Source of the DNA: Actinokineospora auranticolor | GTDB lineage: Bacteria; Actinomycetota; Actinomycetes; Mycobacteriales; Pseudonocardiaceae | Assembly: GCF_002934265.1 (NCBI RefSeq) | Contig: NZ_PTIX01000003.1 | Coordinates: 434,001 to 498,000, forward strand | Length of the DNA stretch: 64,000 nt | Direction of reading: 5' to 3' | Shown here: positions 30,950 through 40,877 of the stretch, piece after piece | Numbering within the stretch: the first letter of the stretch is position 1 | Layout: each line of letters opens with the position of its first letter | The notes under the pieces: model-generated | What the model was told of the DNA's origin: nothing | Databases searched by the model: none | The model's input: only the letters and a program-made list of their open reading frames with translations | Program-made: the position numbers and the translations under genes

Positions 30950-31057
30950 CCGCAGTTCATCCCATGACAGGATGTAGGCGAGTGCGTTGGCCACGAGCAC
31001 GCCACCCGCCAGAGTGATCGACACCCCACCTCTTCCACACAGGAGGCGAGCCACACG

Positions 31058-32686
<1,629 letters not shown>

Positions 32687-32696
32687 TCAAGTGGAC

Positions 32697-32732
32697 CTCG
32701 GGGGCCCGCCGACCCGTCGGCGGGCCCCCGAG
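32697..32732 (+). terminator. Intrinsic terminator after pruA
   Basis: A perfect 17-bp stem (CTCGGGGGCCCGCCGAC and complement) with a 2-base minimal loop begins 11 bases after the pruA stop. Confidence 0.85.
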
Positions 32733-32811
32733 CCGTTCCGGCCCGAACCGCGCCAAGGCTCCCCGCCGCGCACCACCGCGCCCGCGCCGTCGCCGTGCCG
32801 AACTGCTCTCG

Positions 32812-32898
32812 CCCCGAGTCGTTCCTGCCCTGAGGCGCTCCACCGCCCGCGCCAGCCCCGAGTCGTTCCTGCCCGAGGCGCTCCGCCGCCCGCGCCAG
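32812..32898. repeat. 44-bp tandem repeat, two copies
   Basis: CCCCGAGTCGTTCCTGCCC(T)GAGGCGCTCC-style units start at 32812 and 32856 and differ by one indel and one substitution. A related fragment (CCGAGCCGTTCC) lies at about 32729. Flush against copy B of the dispersed repeat. Confidence 0.85.
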
Positions 32899-32901
32899 CC
32901 G

Positions 32902-33014
32902 CGAGTTGTGCACAGCCCCGGCCCGGGTTGTCCACAGCCCACCGCTCACGGCCCCGGTTTTGTCGGCCCCCGCCGGTAAACTCGATTCCGGGGGCCGGAG
33001 GCCGCCCATGATCA
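32902..33014 (-). repeat. Dispersed repeat, copy B (inverted)
   Basis: This is the inverted partner of 26917-27028. TTGTGCACA (32906-32914) and TTGTCCACA (32928-32936) lie 22 bp apart. Differences from copy A are a few C/T transitions and a short variable stretch between the two 9-mers. Confidence 0.9.
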
Positions 33015-33025
33015 CCCGAGGGTGG

Positions 33026-33856
33026 TCAGAGCCGAACCGCCGTGCCCGTGATGTGGATCCCCGAGGCGGGGTCCGACGGGATCGACACCGTGATCACTCC
33101 CGGCCGCCCCATGTCGTCGCCCTGGTGGATCGTCAGCGCCGCGGGCAGTTCGACCAGCCCCAGTTCCCGCAGGTACCCGCCCAGCGCCGCGGCGGACGCG
33201 CCCGTCGCCGGGTCCTCCACGACACCACCCGGCGGGAACGGGTTGCGGGAGTGGAAGACCACGTCGGACTCGCGGTGCACCAGCTGGATCGTCGTCCACT
33301 CCTCCCGCGCCATCAGCTCGCTCAGCGCGGCGAAGTCGTAGGCCAGGTCCGCCAAGCGCGCGCGGGTCCGGGTGACCAGGACCGGGTGCCAGGCACCGGC
33401 GTACGCCGCGCGCGGCGGGTAGTCCGGGTGCAGGTCGTCGGCCGACCAGCGCAGCGCGGCCAGCAGCTCGTCGAGCGCGCGCAGCTCCCCGGTCCGCGGC
33501 GCGACGCTGACCAGGGTCGCGGTGAAGACCTCCGGCTCGACCTCGGTCGTGGCGACCTCCACCAGCCCGGCGCGCGTGTGCAGCCGCAGCGGGCCCGGGC
33601 CGTGCGCGGCGGCGTGCGCGATCGTGGCGGCGATGGTGGCGTGGCCGCAGAACGGGATCTCGACCAGCGGGCTGAAGTAGCGCACGTCCAGGTCGCCGTC
33701 GGCGCGGGGCAGCAGGAACGCCGTCTCCGAGTAGCCGACGCGGGCCGCCGCTGCCTGCATCTCCTCGTCGGTCTCGCCGGTGGCGTCGAGGACGACACCG
33801 GCGGGGTTGCCGCCGTCGGGGTGGTCGGTGAAGGCGGTGTACCTGAGGATCTCCAC
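33026..33856 (-). CDS. PhzF family isomerase-like protein
   Basis: This 276-residue protein has the two-domain PhzF fold. Glu44 in GYSETAFLLP is the expected catalytic acid; GGNPAGVVLD, IPFCGHATIAA, and DPATGASAAALGGYL are the family loops. PhzF itself isomerises a phenazine precursor, but most homologues outside phenazine clusters have unknown substrates, and no phenazine gene is near. It starts with GTG or ATG at the 5' end of the minus frame (ATG at 33856) and is followed upstream by rsgA on the same strand with a 12-bp gap, so it may be the last gene of aroA-rsgA-phzF. Confidence 0.88.
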   Translation of the reverse strand: MEILRYTAFTDHPDGGNPAGVVLDATGETDEEMQAAAARVGYSETAFLLPRADGDLDVRYFSPLVEIPFCGHATIAATIAHAAAHGPGPLRLHTRAGLVEVATTEVEPEVFTATLVSVAPRTGELRALDELLAALRWSADDLHPDYPPRAAYAGAWHPVLVTRTRARLADLAYDFAALSELMAREEWTTIQLVHRESDVVFHSRNPFPPGGVVEDPATGASAAALGGYLRELGLVELPAALTIHQGDDMGRPGVITVSIPSDPASGIHITGTAVRL

Positions 33857-33868
33857 GCCGCCATCATG

Positions 33869-34879
33869 TCATTCGTCGGCGCCCGCCTTCGACACCAACA
33901 GCCTGCGCAAGGACTCCAGCCGCCCCGCTGTGGCCTCGCCGCCCTCGACCACCGTGTCCAGGTAGCAGCCCGGGTCCTCCGGCGCCCCGAGGTGGCCGCA
34001 GCCCGGCGGGCACTCCTCGGCGGCGGCCACGAACTCCTCGAACGCGGCCACGATGTCGCCCGGTTCGATGTGCGCCAACCCGAACGAGCGGATCCCGGGC
34101 GTGTCCACCACCCACCCGCCGCCCGGCAGCGGCAGCGCCACGGCCGAGGTCGACGTGTGCCTGCCCTTGCCGACCCCGCTCACCGCGCCGATCGCCCGCG
34201 CCGCGTCCGGCACCAGCCGGTTGACCAAAGTGGACTTCCCCACCCCGGAGTGGCCGACCAGCGCCGAGACCCGGTCGGCGAGGTGCTCGCGCAGCACGTC
34301 CGGCTCCACGTCGTGCCGGGTGACCACGGCGGGCAGGTCCAGTTCCGCGTACCGGGCCAGCAGCGGCGCCGGGTCGGCCAGGTCCGCCTTGGTCAGGCAC
34401 AGCAGCGGCGCCAGCCCACCCGCGAACGCCGCCACCAGGCAGCGGTCGATGAACCCCGTGCGCGGCTGCGGGTCGGCCAGCGCGCAGACGATCAGCAGCT
34501 GCTCGGCGTTGGCCACCACGACGCGCTCGAACGCGTCGGTGTCGTCGGCGGTGCGGCGCAGGACGCTGGTGCGGTCGGCCACCCGGACGATCCGCGCCAG
34601 CGTGTCCGACGCGCCGGTGGTGTCGCCGACGAGGTCGACCTGGTCGCCGACGACCACCGGCGTGCGGCCCAGTTCCCGCGCCCGCATCGCCACCACCAGG
34701 TGGCCCGGGTCGCGGTCGACCGCGCACGTCCAGCGGCCCCGGTCCTTGCCCACCACCATCGCGCCGACCGCGTCGGCGTGCTCCGGGCGGCGTTTGCTGC
34801 GCGGCCTGCTGCCCTTGCCGGGGCGGACGCGGACATCGGCCTCGTCGAGCCTGCTCCAGTCCCCGCGCCTGCCCGCCAC
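33869..34879 (-). CDS. rsgA: Ribosome small subunit-dependent GTPase A
   Basis: This 336-residue circularly permuted GTPase helps 30S maturation. The order is permuted as expected: LTKAD (G4) comes first, then GHSGVGKST (G1), a switch with KGRHTST and DTPGI (G3). An OB-fold precedes and a zinc knuckle follows (CPPGCGHLGAPEDPGC). GTG at 34879 lies one base after the aroA stop (TGA-C-GTG), so re-initiation coupling is likely; the open frame further upstream overlaps aroA. The aroA-rsgA pair is conserved in actinobacteria. Confidence 0.94.
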   Translation of the reverse strand: MAGRRGDWSRLDEADVRVRPGKGSRPRSKRRPEHADAVGAMVVGKDRGRWTCAVDRDPGHLVVAMRARELGRTPVVVGDQVDLVGDTTGASDTLARIVRVADRTSVLRRTADDTDAFERVVVANAEQLLIVCALADPQPRTGFIDRCLVAAFAGGLAPLLCLTKADLADPAPLLARYAELDLPAVVTRHDVEPDVLREHLADRVSALVGHSGVGKSTLVNRLVPDAARAIGAVSGVGKGRHTSTSAVALPLPGGGWVVDTPGIRSFGLAHIEPGDIVAAFEEFVAAAEECPPGCGHLGAPEDPGCYLDTVVEGGEATAGRLESLRRLLVSKAGADE

Positions 34880-34880
34880 G

Positions 34881-36155
34881 TCAGTTGCCTTCCGCGCCCG
34901 CCAGCATTCGCGACCACATCCCCGGGAAGTCCGGCATGGTCTTGGCCGTCGTGGCGATGTCGTCGACGGCGACACCGTCCACGACCAGGCCCACGATCGC
35001 GCCCGCGGTCGCCATCCGGTGGTCGGCGTAGGCCTTCCACGGGCCGCCGCGCAGCGCGGCGGGGCGGATCTCGATGCCGTCCGCGGTCTCGTTGGCGTCC
35101 CCGCCCAGCCCGGTGATCTCCGCGACCAGCGCGGCGAGCCGGTCGGTCTCGTGGCCGCGCAGGTGCGCGATGCCCCGCAGCCGCGACGGGCTGTCGGCCA
35201 GCGCGGCCAGCGCGGCGACCGTCGGGGTCAGCTCGCCGACGTCGCGCAGGTCGATGTCCACACCGGACAGCCTGCCCGGTCCGCGCACGGTCAGCGCGCC
35301 GTCGGCCAGCACGGCCTCGGCGCCCATCCGGGTGAGGATGTCCCGGATCGCGTCGCCGGGCTGGGTCGTCGCGGACGGCCACCCGGTGACGGTCACCTCG
35401 CCGCCGGTCACCGCCGCGGCGGCCAGGAACGGGGTGGCGTTGGACAGGTCCGGCTCGACCACCCAGTCGACCGCGCCGACCGGCCCCGGCTCGACCCGCC
35501 AGGTGTTCGGCTCGCTGTCGTCGACCACCACGCCCGCCCGGCGCAGCAGCTCGACGGTCATATCGATGTGCGGCATCGACGGCACGGGCGCGCCGTCGTG
35601 GTGCAGGGTGAGTCCCTTGTCGTAGCGGGCGCCGGAGAGCAGCAGCCCGGAGACGAACTGGGAGGAGGCCGAGGCGTCGATGGTGATCACGCCGCCCGGC
35701 AGCGCGCCGGTGCCCGCCAGGGTGAACGGCAGCGCGTCGCCCGCCACGTCCGCGCCGAGCGCGCGCAGGGCGCCCAGGATGGTGCCCATCGGCCGCTCCC
35801 GGGCCCGCGGGTCGCCGTCGAAGCGGACCTCGCCGTCGGCCAGCACCGCCGCGGGCGGCACGAACCGCATGACCGTGCCCGCGAGACCGCAGTCGATCTC
35901 GCCGCCGCCGCGGAAGCCGTCGTGCGCCCCCACCCGGACCGTCGAGCCGTCCGCCTCGACCGGCACGCCGAGCGCGCGCAGGGCCGCGACCATCAGCTCC
36001 GCGTCCCGCCCCTCGACCGCCCCGGTCACCGTGCTCGCGCGGCCGCTGAGCGCGGCCAGCACCAGCACGCGGTTGGTGATCGACTTGGATCCGGGGACGG
36101 TGACGGTGGCGTGCACGGGCGTGGCGGCGAGGGGCGCTGACCATGGCTGCGGCAT
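34881..36155 (-). CDS. aroA: 3-phosphoshikimate 1-carboxyvinyltransferase (EPSP synthase)
   Basis: This 424-residue enzyme makes EPSP in the shikimate pathway. Visible signatures are PGSKSITNR near residue 20, GLAGTVMRF (in place of the more common GNAGT), [23 protein letters not shown] and the C-terminal [13 protein letters not shown]. The AGTVMRF form is typical of actinobacterial enzymes. ATG at 36155 has GGAGG 7 bases upstream. It leads the run aroA-rsgA-phzF and is divergent from the SRAP gene across 112 bp. Confidence 0.96.
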   Translation of the reverse strand: MPQPWSAPLAATPVHATVTVPGSKSITNRVLVLAALSGRASTVTGAVEGRDAELMVAALRALGVPVEADGSTVRVGAHDGFRGGGEIDCGLAGTVMRFVPPAAVLADGEVRFDGDPRARERPMGTILGALRALGADVAGDALPFTLAGTGALPGGVITIDASASSQFVSGLLLSGARYDKGLTLHHDGAPVPSMPHIDMTVELLRRAGVVVDDSEPNTWRVEPGPVGAVDWVVEPDLSNATPFLAAAAVTGGEVTVTGWPSATTQPGDAIRDILTRMGAEAVLADGALTVRGPGRLSGVDIDLRDVGELTPTVAALAALADSPSRLRGIAHLRGHETDRLAALVAEITGLGGDANETADGIEIRPAALRGGPWKAYADHRMATAGAIVGLVVDGVAVDDIATTAKTMPDFPGMWSRMLAGAEGN

Positions 36156-36267
36156 GCGGCAATCCTCCCGCACCCACCGCCCGCGCGGGTTACCGGCTCG
36201 CACCTGTCAGTCTGGCATGTCACGATGCGCCCACGCCCTGGGCGCGGAGAGGGGAGGTGGATCGGCC

Positions 36268-37026
36268 GTGTGTGGAAGGTACGCGTCGGCCAAGGACCCC
36301 GCCACGCTCGCCGCGGAGTTCGACGCGGTCGACGCCATGGGGGACCAGGCGCCGGATCTGGACTACAACGTCGCCCCGACGAAGAACGTCGTCGCCGTCG
36401 TGCAGCGGCACCCCCGCGCGGAGGACGGCACGGTCGACGACTCCACCACCGAGCGCACCTTGCGGGTGATGAAGTGGGGTCTGGTGCCCGCGTGGTCCAA
36501 GGACGCGTCCGGCGGCGCCCGCATGATCAACGCCAGGTCGGAGAGCGCGGCCGAGAAGCCCGCCTTCAAGAAGTCCCTCGCCCAGCGCCGCTGCCTCATC
36601 CCCGCCGACGGCTGGTACGAGTGGCGCCGGGACAGGTCGGCCAAGCAGCCGTTCTACACCACCACCCGCGACGGCAGCAGCCTGGCGATGGCGGGCCTGT
36701 GGACCACCTGGCGGGACAAGACCGACCCGGCCGCCCCGGTGCTGATCACCTGCGCGGTGCTCACCACCGACGCCGTCGGCCCGATCGCCGAGATCCACGA
36801 CCGGATGCCGCTGCTGCTCGGCCGCGACGCCTGGCCGGGCTGGCTGGACCCGGACGCCACCGAGGTGGCCGAGCTGCTGGCGCCGCCGTCGTGGGACATC
36901 GTGGACGCGCTGGAGATCCGGCCCGTGTCGCGGGCGGTCAACAGCGTGCGCAACAACGGCCCGGAGCTGCTCGCCCCGCTGGCCACCGACCTCGACCAAG
37001 CCGAACCCGACCTGTTCGAGGCCTGA
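36268..37026 (+). CDS. SOS response-associated peptidase (SRAP, YedK/HMCES-like)
   Basis: This 252-residue protein crosslinks to abasic sites in single-stranded DNA through Cys2, here VCGRYA at the start. Other active-site blocks are NVAPTKNV, MKWGLVPAWSKD, INARSESAAEKPAF, CLIPADGWYEWR and the His in IHDRMPLLL. GTG at 36268 leaves Cys in position 2, which is required, and a GGGAGG site precedes it. M. tuberculosis has the same divergent SRAP/aroA pair. The stop overlaps the next gene's ATG by one base. Confidence 0.95.
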   Translation: MCGRYASAKDPATLAAEFDAVDAMGDQAPDLDYNVAPTKNVVAVVQRHPRAEDGTVDDSTTERTLRVMKWGLVPAWSKDASGGARMINARSESAAEKPAFKKSLAQRRCLIPADGWYEWRRDRSAKQPFYTTTRDGSSLAMAGLWTTWRDKTDPAAPVLITCAVLTTDAVGPIAEIHDRMPLLLGRDAWPGWLDPDATEVAELLAPPSWDIVDALEIRPVSRAVNSVRNNGPELLAPLATDLDQAEPDLFEA

Positions 37027-37646
37027 TGAACCGCACCGAGCTGGCGACCCCCCACGGCCCCGCGGTCGCCGAACTGCACTGCGCGCCGGAGGGCCGTGCG
37101 GGTCTGCTGCTCGGGCACGGCGCGGGTGGCGGCGTCGACGCCCCCGACCTGGTCGCGGCCACCCGCGGTGCCACCGCTGCGGGGGTGCACGTGGCGCTGG
37201 TGGAGCAGCCGTACCGGGTGGCCGGTCGGCGCGCGCCCGCCCCGGCCCGGCAGCTGGACACCGCCTGGCTGTCGGTGGTCGAGCAGCTGTCCACGCTGTG
37301 GTTCGACGGGTTGCCGCTGGTCTTCGGCGGTCGCTCGTCCGGCGCCCGGGTGGCCTGCCGCACCGCCGAGGCCGGGGAGGCCGTCGGTGTCGTGTGCCTG
37401 GCGTTCCCCGTGCACCCGCCGGGCAAGCCGGAGAAGACCCGGCAGCCGGAGTTGGACGCGGTGCGGGTGCCTACACTGGTCGTGCAAGGCTTGGCCGACC
37501 CGTTCGGCCAACCCGGCGCCGCGCACCTGCGCGACGTCGTGGGGTTGCCCGGCGACCACGCGCTGAAGCGGGACCTGCCCGCCGTCTCGCGGGCCGTCGA
37601 GGAGTGGCTGCACCGGGTCCTGCGGCCGCTCGACCAGCTCGACTGA
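37026..37646 (+). CDS. Alpha/beta-hydrolase family protein (KANL3/Tex30-like)
   Basis: This 206-residue protein has the short hydrolase fold typical of the KANL3/Tex30/dienelactone-hydrolase-like group: LLLGHGAGGGVDAPDL near the N-terminus, the nucleophile elbow GGRSSGARVA, an acid region in LVVQGLADPFG, and a His in LPGDHALKRD. The catalytic triad Ser-Asp-His is therefore complete. Substrate unknown. Overlap TGATG with the SRAP gene indicates coupling, so a link to DNA damage response is conceivable only from context. Confidence 0.85.
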   Translation: MNRTELATPHGPAVAELHCAPEGRAGLLLGHGAGGGVDAPDLVAATRGATAAGVHVALVEQPYRVAGRRAPAPARQLDTAWLSVVEQLSTLWFDGLPLVFGGRSSGARVACRTAEAGEAVGVVCLAFPVHPPGKPEKTRQPELDAVRVPTLVVQGLADPFGQPGAAHLRDVVGLPGDHALKRDLPAVSRAVEEWLHRVLRPLDQLD

Positions 37647-37717
37647 AGCGATCTAGCCACGTCGATGCCGAGCTGAGACCTGGGGAACAGAACCGCGTCA
37701 CGTAATGATGCGTCTAT

Positions 37718-37745
37718 AGGTGCGTCGATACGTCAAAGCGCACCT
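37718..37745 (+). promoter_or_regulatory. Interrupted palindrome upstream of the LppX-like gene
   Basis: AGGTGCG (37718-37724) and CGCACCT (37739-37745) form a perfect 7-bp inverted repeat with a 14-bp spacer, 29 bp before the start codon. It could be an operator or a leader hairpin. Confidence 0.3.
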
Positions 37746-37774
37746 GAATCATCTTCTGAGGGGAAGAAAACTTC

Positions 37775-38617
37775 ATGGGCTTCACCAAGACGAAGCTGCT
37801 GGTCGCGGTCACCGCGTCCGCGCTCGTGCTCACCGCGTGCTCCGACTCGAACTCCGGTGGCGCGGGCGGGCTCGGCGCGGGCCCGGGTCTGGGGTCGGGC
37901 TCCGGCGCGGGCGCGCCCACGCCGGGCAAGGCGGGTGGCACCAACTCGCTCAAGGGCCTCGCCGACACGGTGAAGGACAAGAGCGCGGTCAAGCCCAGCG
38001 TCCACATGGAATACACCGTGAACGCCCAGGGCATGGAGATCACGGGCGAGGGCGACATGGACCTCGGGTCCGAGCTCGCCATGCAGATGAAGATGGACAT
38101 GCCCACGGGCAGCGTCGAGGTCCGCCTGGTCGACCGCGTGATGTACGTCAAGATCCCGCAGGCCGCGCAGACCGGCAAGCCGTGGGTGAAGGTCGACCTC
38201 GACGGCACCAGCGCGACCGCCAAGCAGCTCTCGGGCATACTCGACAGCTCGCAGCAGACCAACCCGACCAAGATCCTCGAGCAGCTCGGCGACGCGGGCG
38301 AGATCACCTCCACCAAGGAGGAGACCGTCGACGGCGTGCAGACCACCCGCTACTCGATCACCGTGCAGGTGTCGAAGCTCAAGGACAAGGCCATGGGCAT
38401 GAGCGAGGACGCGCTGTCCCAGCTCCAGGCCTCCGGCGTCAAGGAGCTGCCGGTCGACGTCTGGATCGACCAGGACGGCCTGCCGGTCAAGTACCAGGTC
38501 GAGATGACCATCGCCGGGCAGAAGGTCAAGACCGTCGCCACCTACAAGGACTGGGGCAAGCCGGTCACCATCAAGGCGCCGCCCGCCTCCCAGGTCGGCG
38601 AGCTGCCGGGCAGCTGA
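37775..38617 (+). CDS. LppX/LprAFG-family lipoprotein
   Basis: This 280-residue exported lipoprotein has a signal ending in the lipobox LTAC (about Cys22), a Gly/Ser/Ala/Pro linker, then an LprG-like half-barrel domain: alternating beta strands such as HMEYTVNAQGMEITGEGDMDL and MQMKMDMPTGSVEVRLVDRVMYVKI. Mycobacterial relatives carry lipids or lipoglycans across the periplasm. ATG follows GAGGGGAAG. A near-perfect hairpin ends the transcript. Confidence 0.85.
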   Translation: MGFTKTKLLVAVTASALVLTACSDSNSGGAGGLGAGPGLGSGSGAGAPTPGKAGGTNSLKGLADTVKDKSAVKPSVHMEYTVNAQGMEITGEGDMDLGSELAMQMKMDMPTGSVEVRLVDRVMYVKIPQAAQTGKPWVKVDLDGTSATAKQLSGILDSSQQTNPTKILEQLGDAGEITSTKEETVDGVQTTRYSITVQVSKLKDKAMGMSEDALSQLQASGVKELPVDVWIDQDGLPVKYQVEMTIAGQKVKTVATYKDWGKPVTIKAPPASQVGELPGS

Positions 38618-38635
38618 CGCCCGCGCCAGGCTCGT

Positions 38636-38672
38636 GGAGCGCCCCCGCAGGGATGACCTGTGGGGGCGCTCC
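38636..38672 (+). terminator. Intrinsic terminator after the LppX-like gene
   Basis: A 16-bp stem (GGAGCGCCCCCGCAGG against CCTGTGGGGGCGCTCC, one G-T pair) starts 19 bases after the stop. Confidence 0.8.
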
Positions 38673-38739
38673 GCCGTTCGGGGGTGCATGATCTCGGCTG
38701 GGCCGCCCCACCCGGGGTGGTCGGAGGTGGAGGAGCGCG

Positions 38740-38943
38740 GTGGACGACGAGGACGAGGAAGACGAGCTGGACGAGGTCCCGGGCCGGTTGCAGACGATCT
38801 GCCCGTACTGCGGGGGTGGCGGCATGGTCGCCGACCCGAAGCTGACCATCGTCGGCGGTAGCCCGCGCACGGTGGACAACGGCCGGTCCTGCGGGCACTG
38901 CAAGACCGTGGGGCACTTCCCGGGGATCGTGCCCCCGCTCTAG
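38740..38943 (+). CDS. Small zinc-ribbon protein
   Basis: This 67-residue protein has an acidic start (DDEDEEDELDEV) and two paired Cys knuckles, CPYCGG and CGHCKT, separated by about 34 residues. This arrangement is a single zinc ribbon. GTG at 38740 follows GGAGG; no other start fits. It lies alone between the lipoprotein gene and the convergent ybaK gene, with stops about 12 bp apart. Possible roles include protein or RNA partner binding; nothing more can be said. Confidence 0.7.
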   Translation: MDDEDEEDELDEVPGRLQTICPYCGGGGMVADPKLTIVGGSPRTVDNGRSCGHCKTVGHFPGIVPPL

Positions 38944-38955
38944 CCGGGATGGTCG

Positions 38956-39432
38956 CTACCGCGCGGCGATGGCGGCCACGGTCGCGTCCGCCAAGGCGAC
39001 CAGGTCGGCGGCGGCCAGTTCGATCTCCAGCCCGCGGCGCCCGCCGGAGCAGAACATCGTCGGGTGTTCCTGCGCCGAGGCGTCGACCACGGTGCGCAAG
39101 CGCTTGCGCTGGCCGAGTGGGGAGATGCCGCCCGCGACGTACCCGGTGGTCCGCTCCGCCAGCGCCACCTCGGCCATCTTGGCCTTCTTCCCGCCCACCG
39201 CGGCGGCAAGCGCCTTCAGGTCGAGCTGCGCGTCCACCGGTACGACCCCCACGGTGAGCACCCCGTCGACCTCGGCGAGCAGCGTCTTGAACACCCGCTC
39301 CGGGGCGACGCCCAGGGCCGCGGCGGCCTCCAGGCCGTAGGACTCGCGGGGGTCGTGCTCGTAGGAGTGCAGCTTGTGGGCGATCTTGCGCTTGGCCAGC
39401 AGCACGGTCGCCGGCGTTCCCTGTCCTGCCAC
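38956..39432 (-). CDS. ybaK: Aminoacyl-tRNA deacylase, YbaK type
   Basis: This 158-residue editing enzyme hydrolyses Cys-tRNA(Pro) and related mischarged tRNAs. GTG at 39432 starts [17 protein letters not shown]; the open frame upstream is Arg/Pro-rich and overlaps sigR control sequences. Family signatures are [29 protein letters not shown], the catalytic Lys in [29 protein letters not shown], and [14 protein letters not shown]. Length matches YbaK. Its promoter region adjoins that of sigR on the opposite strand. Confidence 0.92.
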   Translation of the reverse strand: MAGQGTPATVLLAKRKIAHKLHSYEHDPRESYGLEAAAALGVAPERVFKTLLAEVDGVLTVGVVPVDAQLDLKALAAAVGGKKAKMAEVALAERTTGYVAGGISPLGQRKRLRTVVDASAQEHPTMFCSGGRRGLEIELAAADLVALADATVAAIAAR

Positions 39433-39465
39433 CCGGGCAGCGTAGATGCCCCCCAACACACCCTT

Positions 39466-39492
39466 GGGAATGCCGCGCGGGCCGCGCGCGTT
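39466..39492 (+). promoter_or_regulatory. SigR-type promoter for the sigR-rsrA operon
   Basis: GGGAAT (39466-39471), 18 bp, GTT (39490-39492) matches the known SigR/SigH consensus GGGAAT-N18-GTT exactly. It lies about 150 bp upstream of sigR and points to it, which fits the established autoregulation of sigR under thiol oxidation. Confidence 0.75.
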
Positions 39493-39639
39493 CTCCCGGG
39501 TGTGCTCACCCAGGAACTCCCCGAAGCGCGTCCGGCGGCGGCCCGTCCGGGTCGCGGCAGGGCCCGCTCGGGCCGCGTAAGCTCGACTACGACTTATGCG
39601 CACCCGAAGACGGGTGCGCGAGCACCTGGAAGGAGTGCG

Positions 39640-40254
39640 GTGCCCCGCAGCGGAACCCATGCGCCGGACGCGCCGGAGACCCCGGCCTCGCGGGCGGCGC
39701 GGTTCGAGCGCGACGCCATGCCGCTGCTCGACCAGCTGTACTCCGCGGCACTGCGGATGACGCGCAACCCGGCCGACGCCGAGGACCTGGTCCAGGAGAC
39801 CTACCTGAAGGCCTTCGCCGCCTTCGAGTCCTTCTCGGCCGGGACCAACCTCAAGGCGTGGTTGTACCGCATCCTCACCAACACCTACATCAACTCGTAC
39901 CGCAAGAAGCAGCGGCAGCCCGTGCAGGCGCCGACGGACGAGATCACCGACTGGCAGCTCGCGAAGGCCGAGAGCCACACCTCCACCGGGCTGCGCTCGG
40001 CCGAGGCGGAGGCCATGGACGCGCTGCCCGACGACGACGTCAAGCACGCGCTGCAACAGCTCCCGGAGGACTTCCGGCTCGCGGTGTACCTCGCCGACGT
40101 CGAGGGATTCGCCTACAAGGAGATCGCCGAGATCATGGGCACGCCGATCGGCACCGTGATGTCGCGCCTGCACCGCGGCAGGCGCCAGCTGCGCGAACTG
40201 CTCGCCGACGTCGCCCGCGACCGCGGGTTCGCCCGGGAGGTGACGGGTTCGTGA
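39640..40254 (+). CDS. sigR: ECF sigma factor SigR/SigH (thiol-oxidative stress)
   Basis: This 204-residue sigma factor activates thioredoxin and related genes when RsrA is oxidised. Region 2 has [29 protein letters not shown]-type sequence with [13 protein letters not shown]; region 4 has [43 protein letters not shown]. The long acidic linker fits the SigR branch. GTG at 39640 has AAGGAG upstream. The stop overlaps the rsrA start by GTGA. An upstream perfect SigR promoter supports the assignment. Confidence 0.95.
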   Translation: MPRSGTHAPDAPETPASRAARFERDAMPLLDQLYSAALRMTRNPADAEDLVQETYLKAFAAFESFSAGTNLKAWLYRILTNTYINSYRKKQRQPVQAPTDEITDWQLAKAESHTSTGLRSAEAEAMDALPDDDVKHALQQLPEDFRLAVYLADVEGFAYKEIAEIMGTPIGTVMSRLHRGRRQLRELLADVARDRGFAREVTGS

Positions 40255-40562
40255 GCTGCGAGGGCAACCACGAGACCGACTGCTCGGACGTGCTCGCCGA
40301 GGTCTGGAGCTTCCTCGACCGCGAGTGCGACGTCGACCGCAGGGTGGCGCTGCAGCGCCACCTCGACGAGTGCAGCCCCTGCCTGGAGCAGTACGGGCTG
40401 GAGGAGCACCTGAAGCTGCTGCTGGCCCGCAAGTGCGGCGGCGACCAGGCACCGGACGAGTTCCGGGAGCGGCTGCGCGCCTCGATCCGGCAGACGGTCA
40501 TCCAGCACCGCGGTGTCGAGATCGAGCTCACCCGCGCCACGGTCGAGCGCGGCGAGAACTGA
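40251..40562 (+). CDS. rsrA: Zinc-binding anti-sigma factor RsrA
   Basis: This 103-residue redox switch binds SigR with zinc and lets go on disulfide formation. The ZAS motif is complete: Cys11, His37, Cys41 and Cys44 (HLDECSPC), the same positions as in Streptomyces RsrA, with His7 and Cys3 also present. A second helix region ([11 protein letters not shown]) carries an extra Cys. GTG at 40251 overlaps the sigR stop, ensuring balanced synthesis. Confidence 0.94.
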   Translation: MSCEGNHETDCSDVLAEVWSFLDRECDVDRRVALQRHLDECSPCLEQYGLEEHLKLLLARKCGGDQAPDEFRERLRASIRQTVIQHRGVEIELTRATVERGEN

Positions 40563-40590
40563 GCCCGGTCGCCCACCGCCCGACCACGCC

Positions 40591-40635
40591 AAGAGGCCCC
40601 GGTACCCGTCAAGCGGGTCCACCGGGGCCTCTCTT
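40591..40635. terminator. Bidirectional terminator between rsrA and bL37 gene
   Basis: AAGAGGCCCCGGTACCCG pairs with CGGGT-CC-ACCGGGGCCTCTCTT around a 5-base loop, with one 2-base bulge. T-rich CTCTT follows on the plus strand and A/G on the other, so both convergent transcripts may stop here. Confidence 0.75.
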
Positions 40636-40648
40636 CGTCGCTGATCGC

Positions 40649-40723
40649 TCAGGCGTTGGGGCGCTTGCCGTGGTTCGCGCCACCCTTCTTGCGGTCACGA
40701 CGCTTGCGGGCGCGCTTCGACAT
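40649..40723 (-). CDS. Ribosomal protein bL37 (AURKAIP1/COX24-like), 24 residues
   Basis: This 24-residue peptide starts MSKRARKRRDRKKGG and is almost entirely basic, as for the small large-subunit protein bL37 described in mycobacteria. ATG at 40723 follows a strong AGGAGG site. It is easily missed because of its size. It lies between the SigR operon and pdtaS, in the same region as the mycobacterial gene. No internal motif beyond basic residues. Confidence 0.85.
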   Translation of the reverse strand: MSKRARKRRDRKKGGANHGKRPNA

Positions 40724-40877
40724 CGGTGCCTCCTGTAGAGCGTTTGGCTTGAGCTGCTGATTTTGCCACGTCCGGGTTGTGGTCCCGACCTGGCCCGTGG
40801 TGCTCCGGCCGGTCGGGCCGCGCCGTGGGGGAGGATGGGGTTTCGAACCCGTCAACCGCAGCCCGGAGTGGAGTCGC

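Larger units (their letters stand above)
32687..33025. other. Gap after pruA: terminator, 44-bp tandem repeat, dispersed repeat copy B
   Basis: No gene is visible. The stretch holds the pruA hairpin, a 44-bp unit in two copies (32812-32855 and 32856-32898), and copy B of the dispersed repeat (32902-33014). Minus-strand frames across it only reflect the repeats. Confidence 0.85.

Noticed and set aside
40836-40856. tRNA T-arm-like GGTTTCGAACCC
   Set aside because: No acceptor or anticodon stem can be built around it; it is the upstream region of pdtaS.
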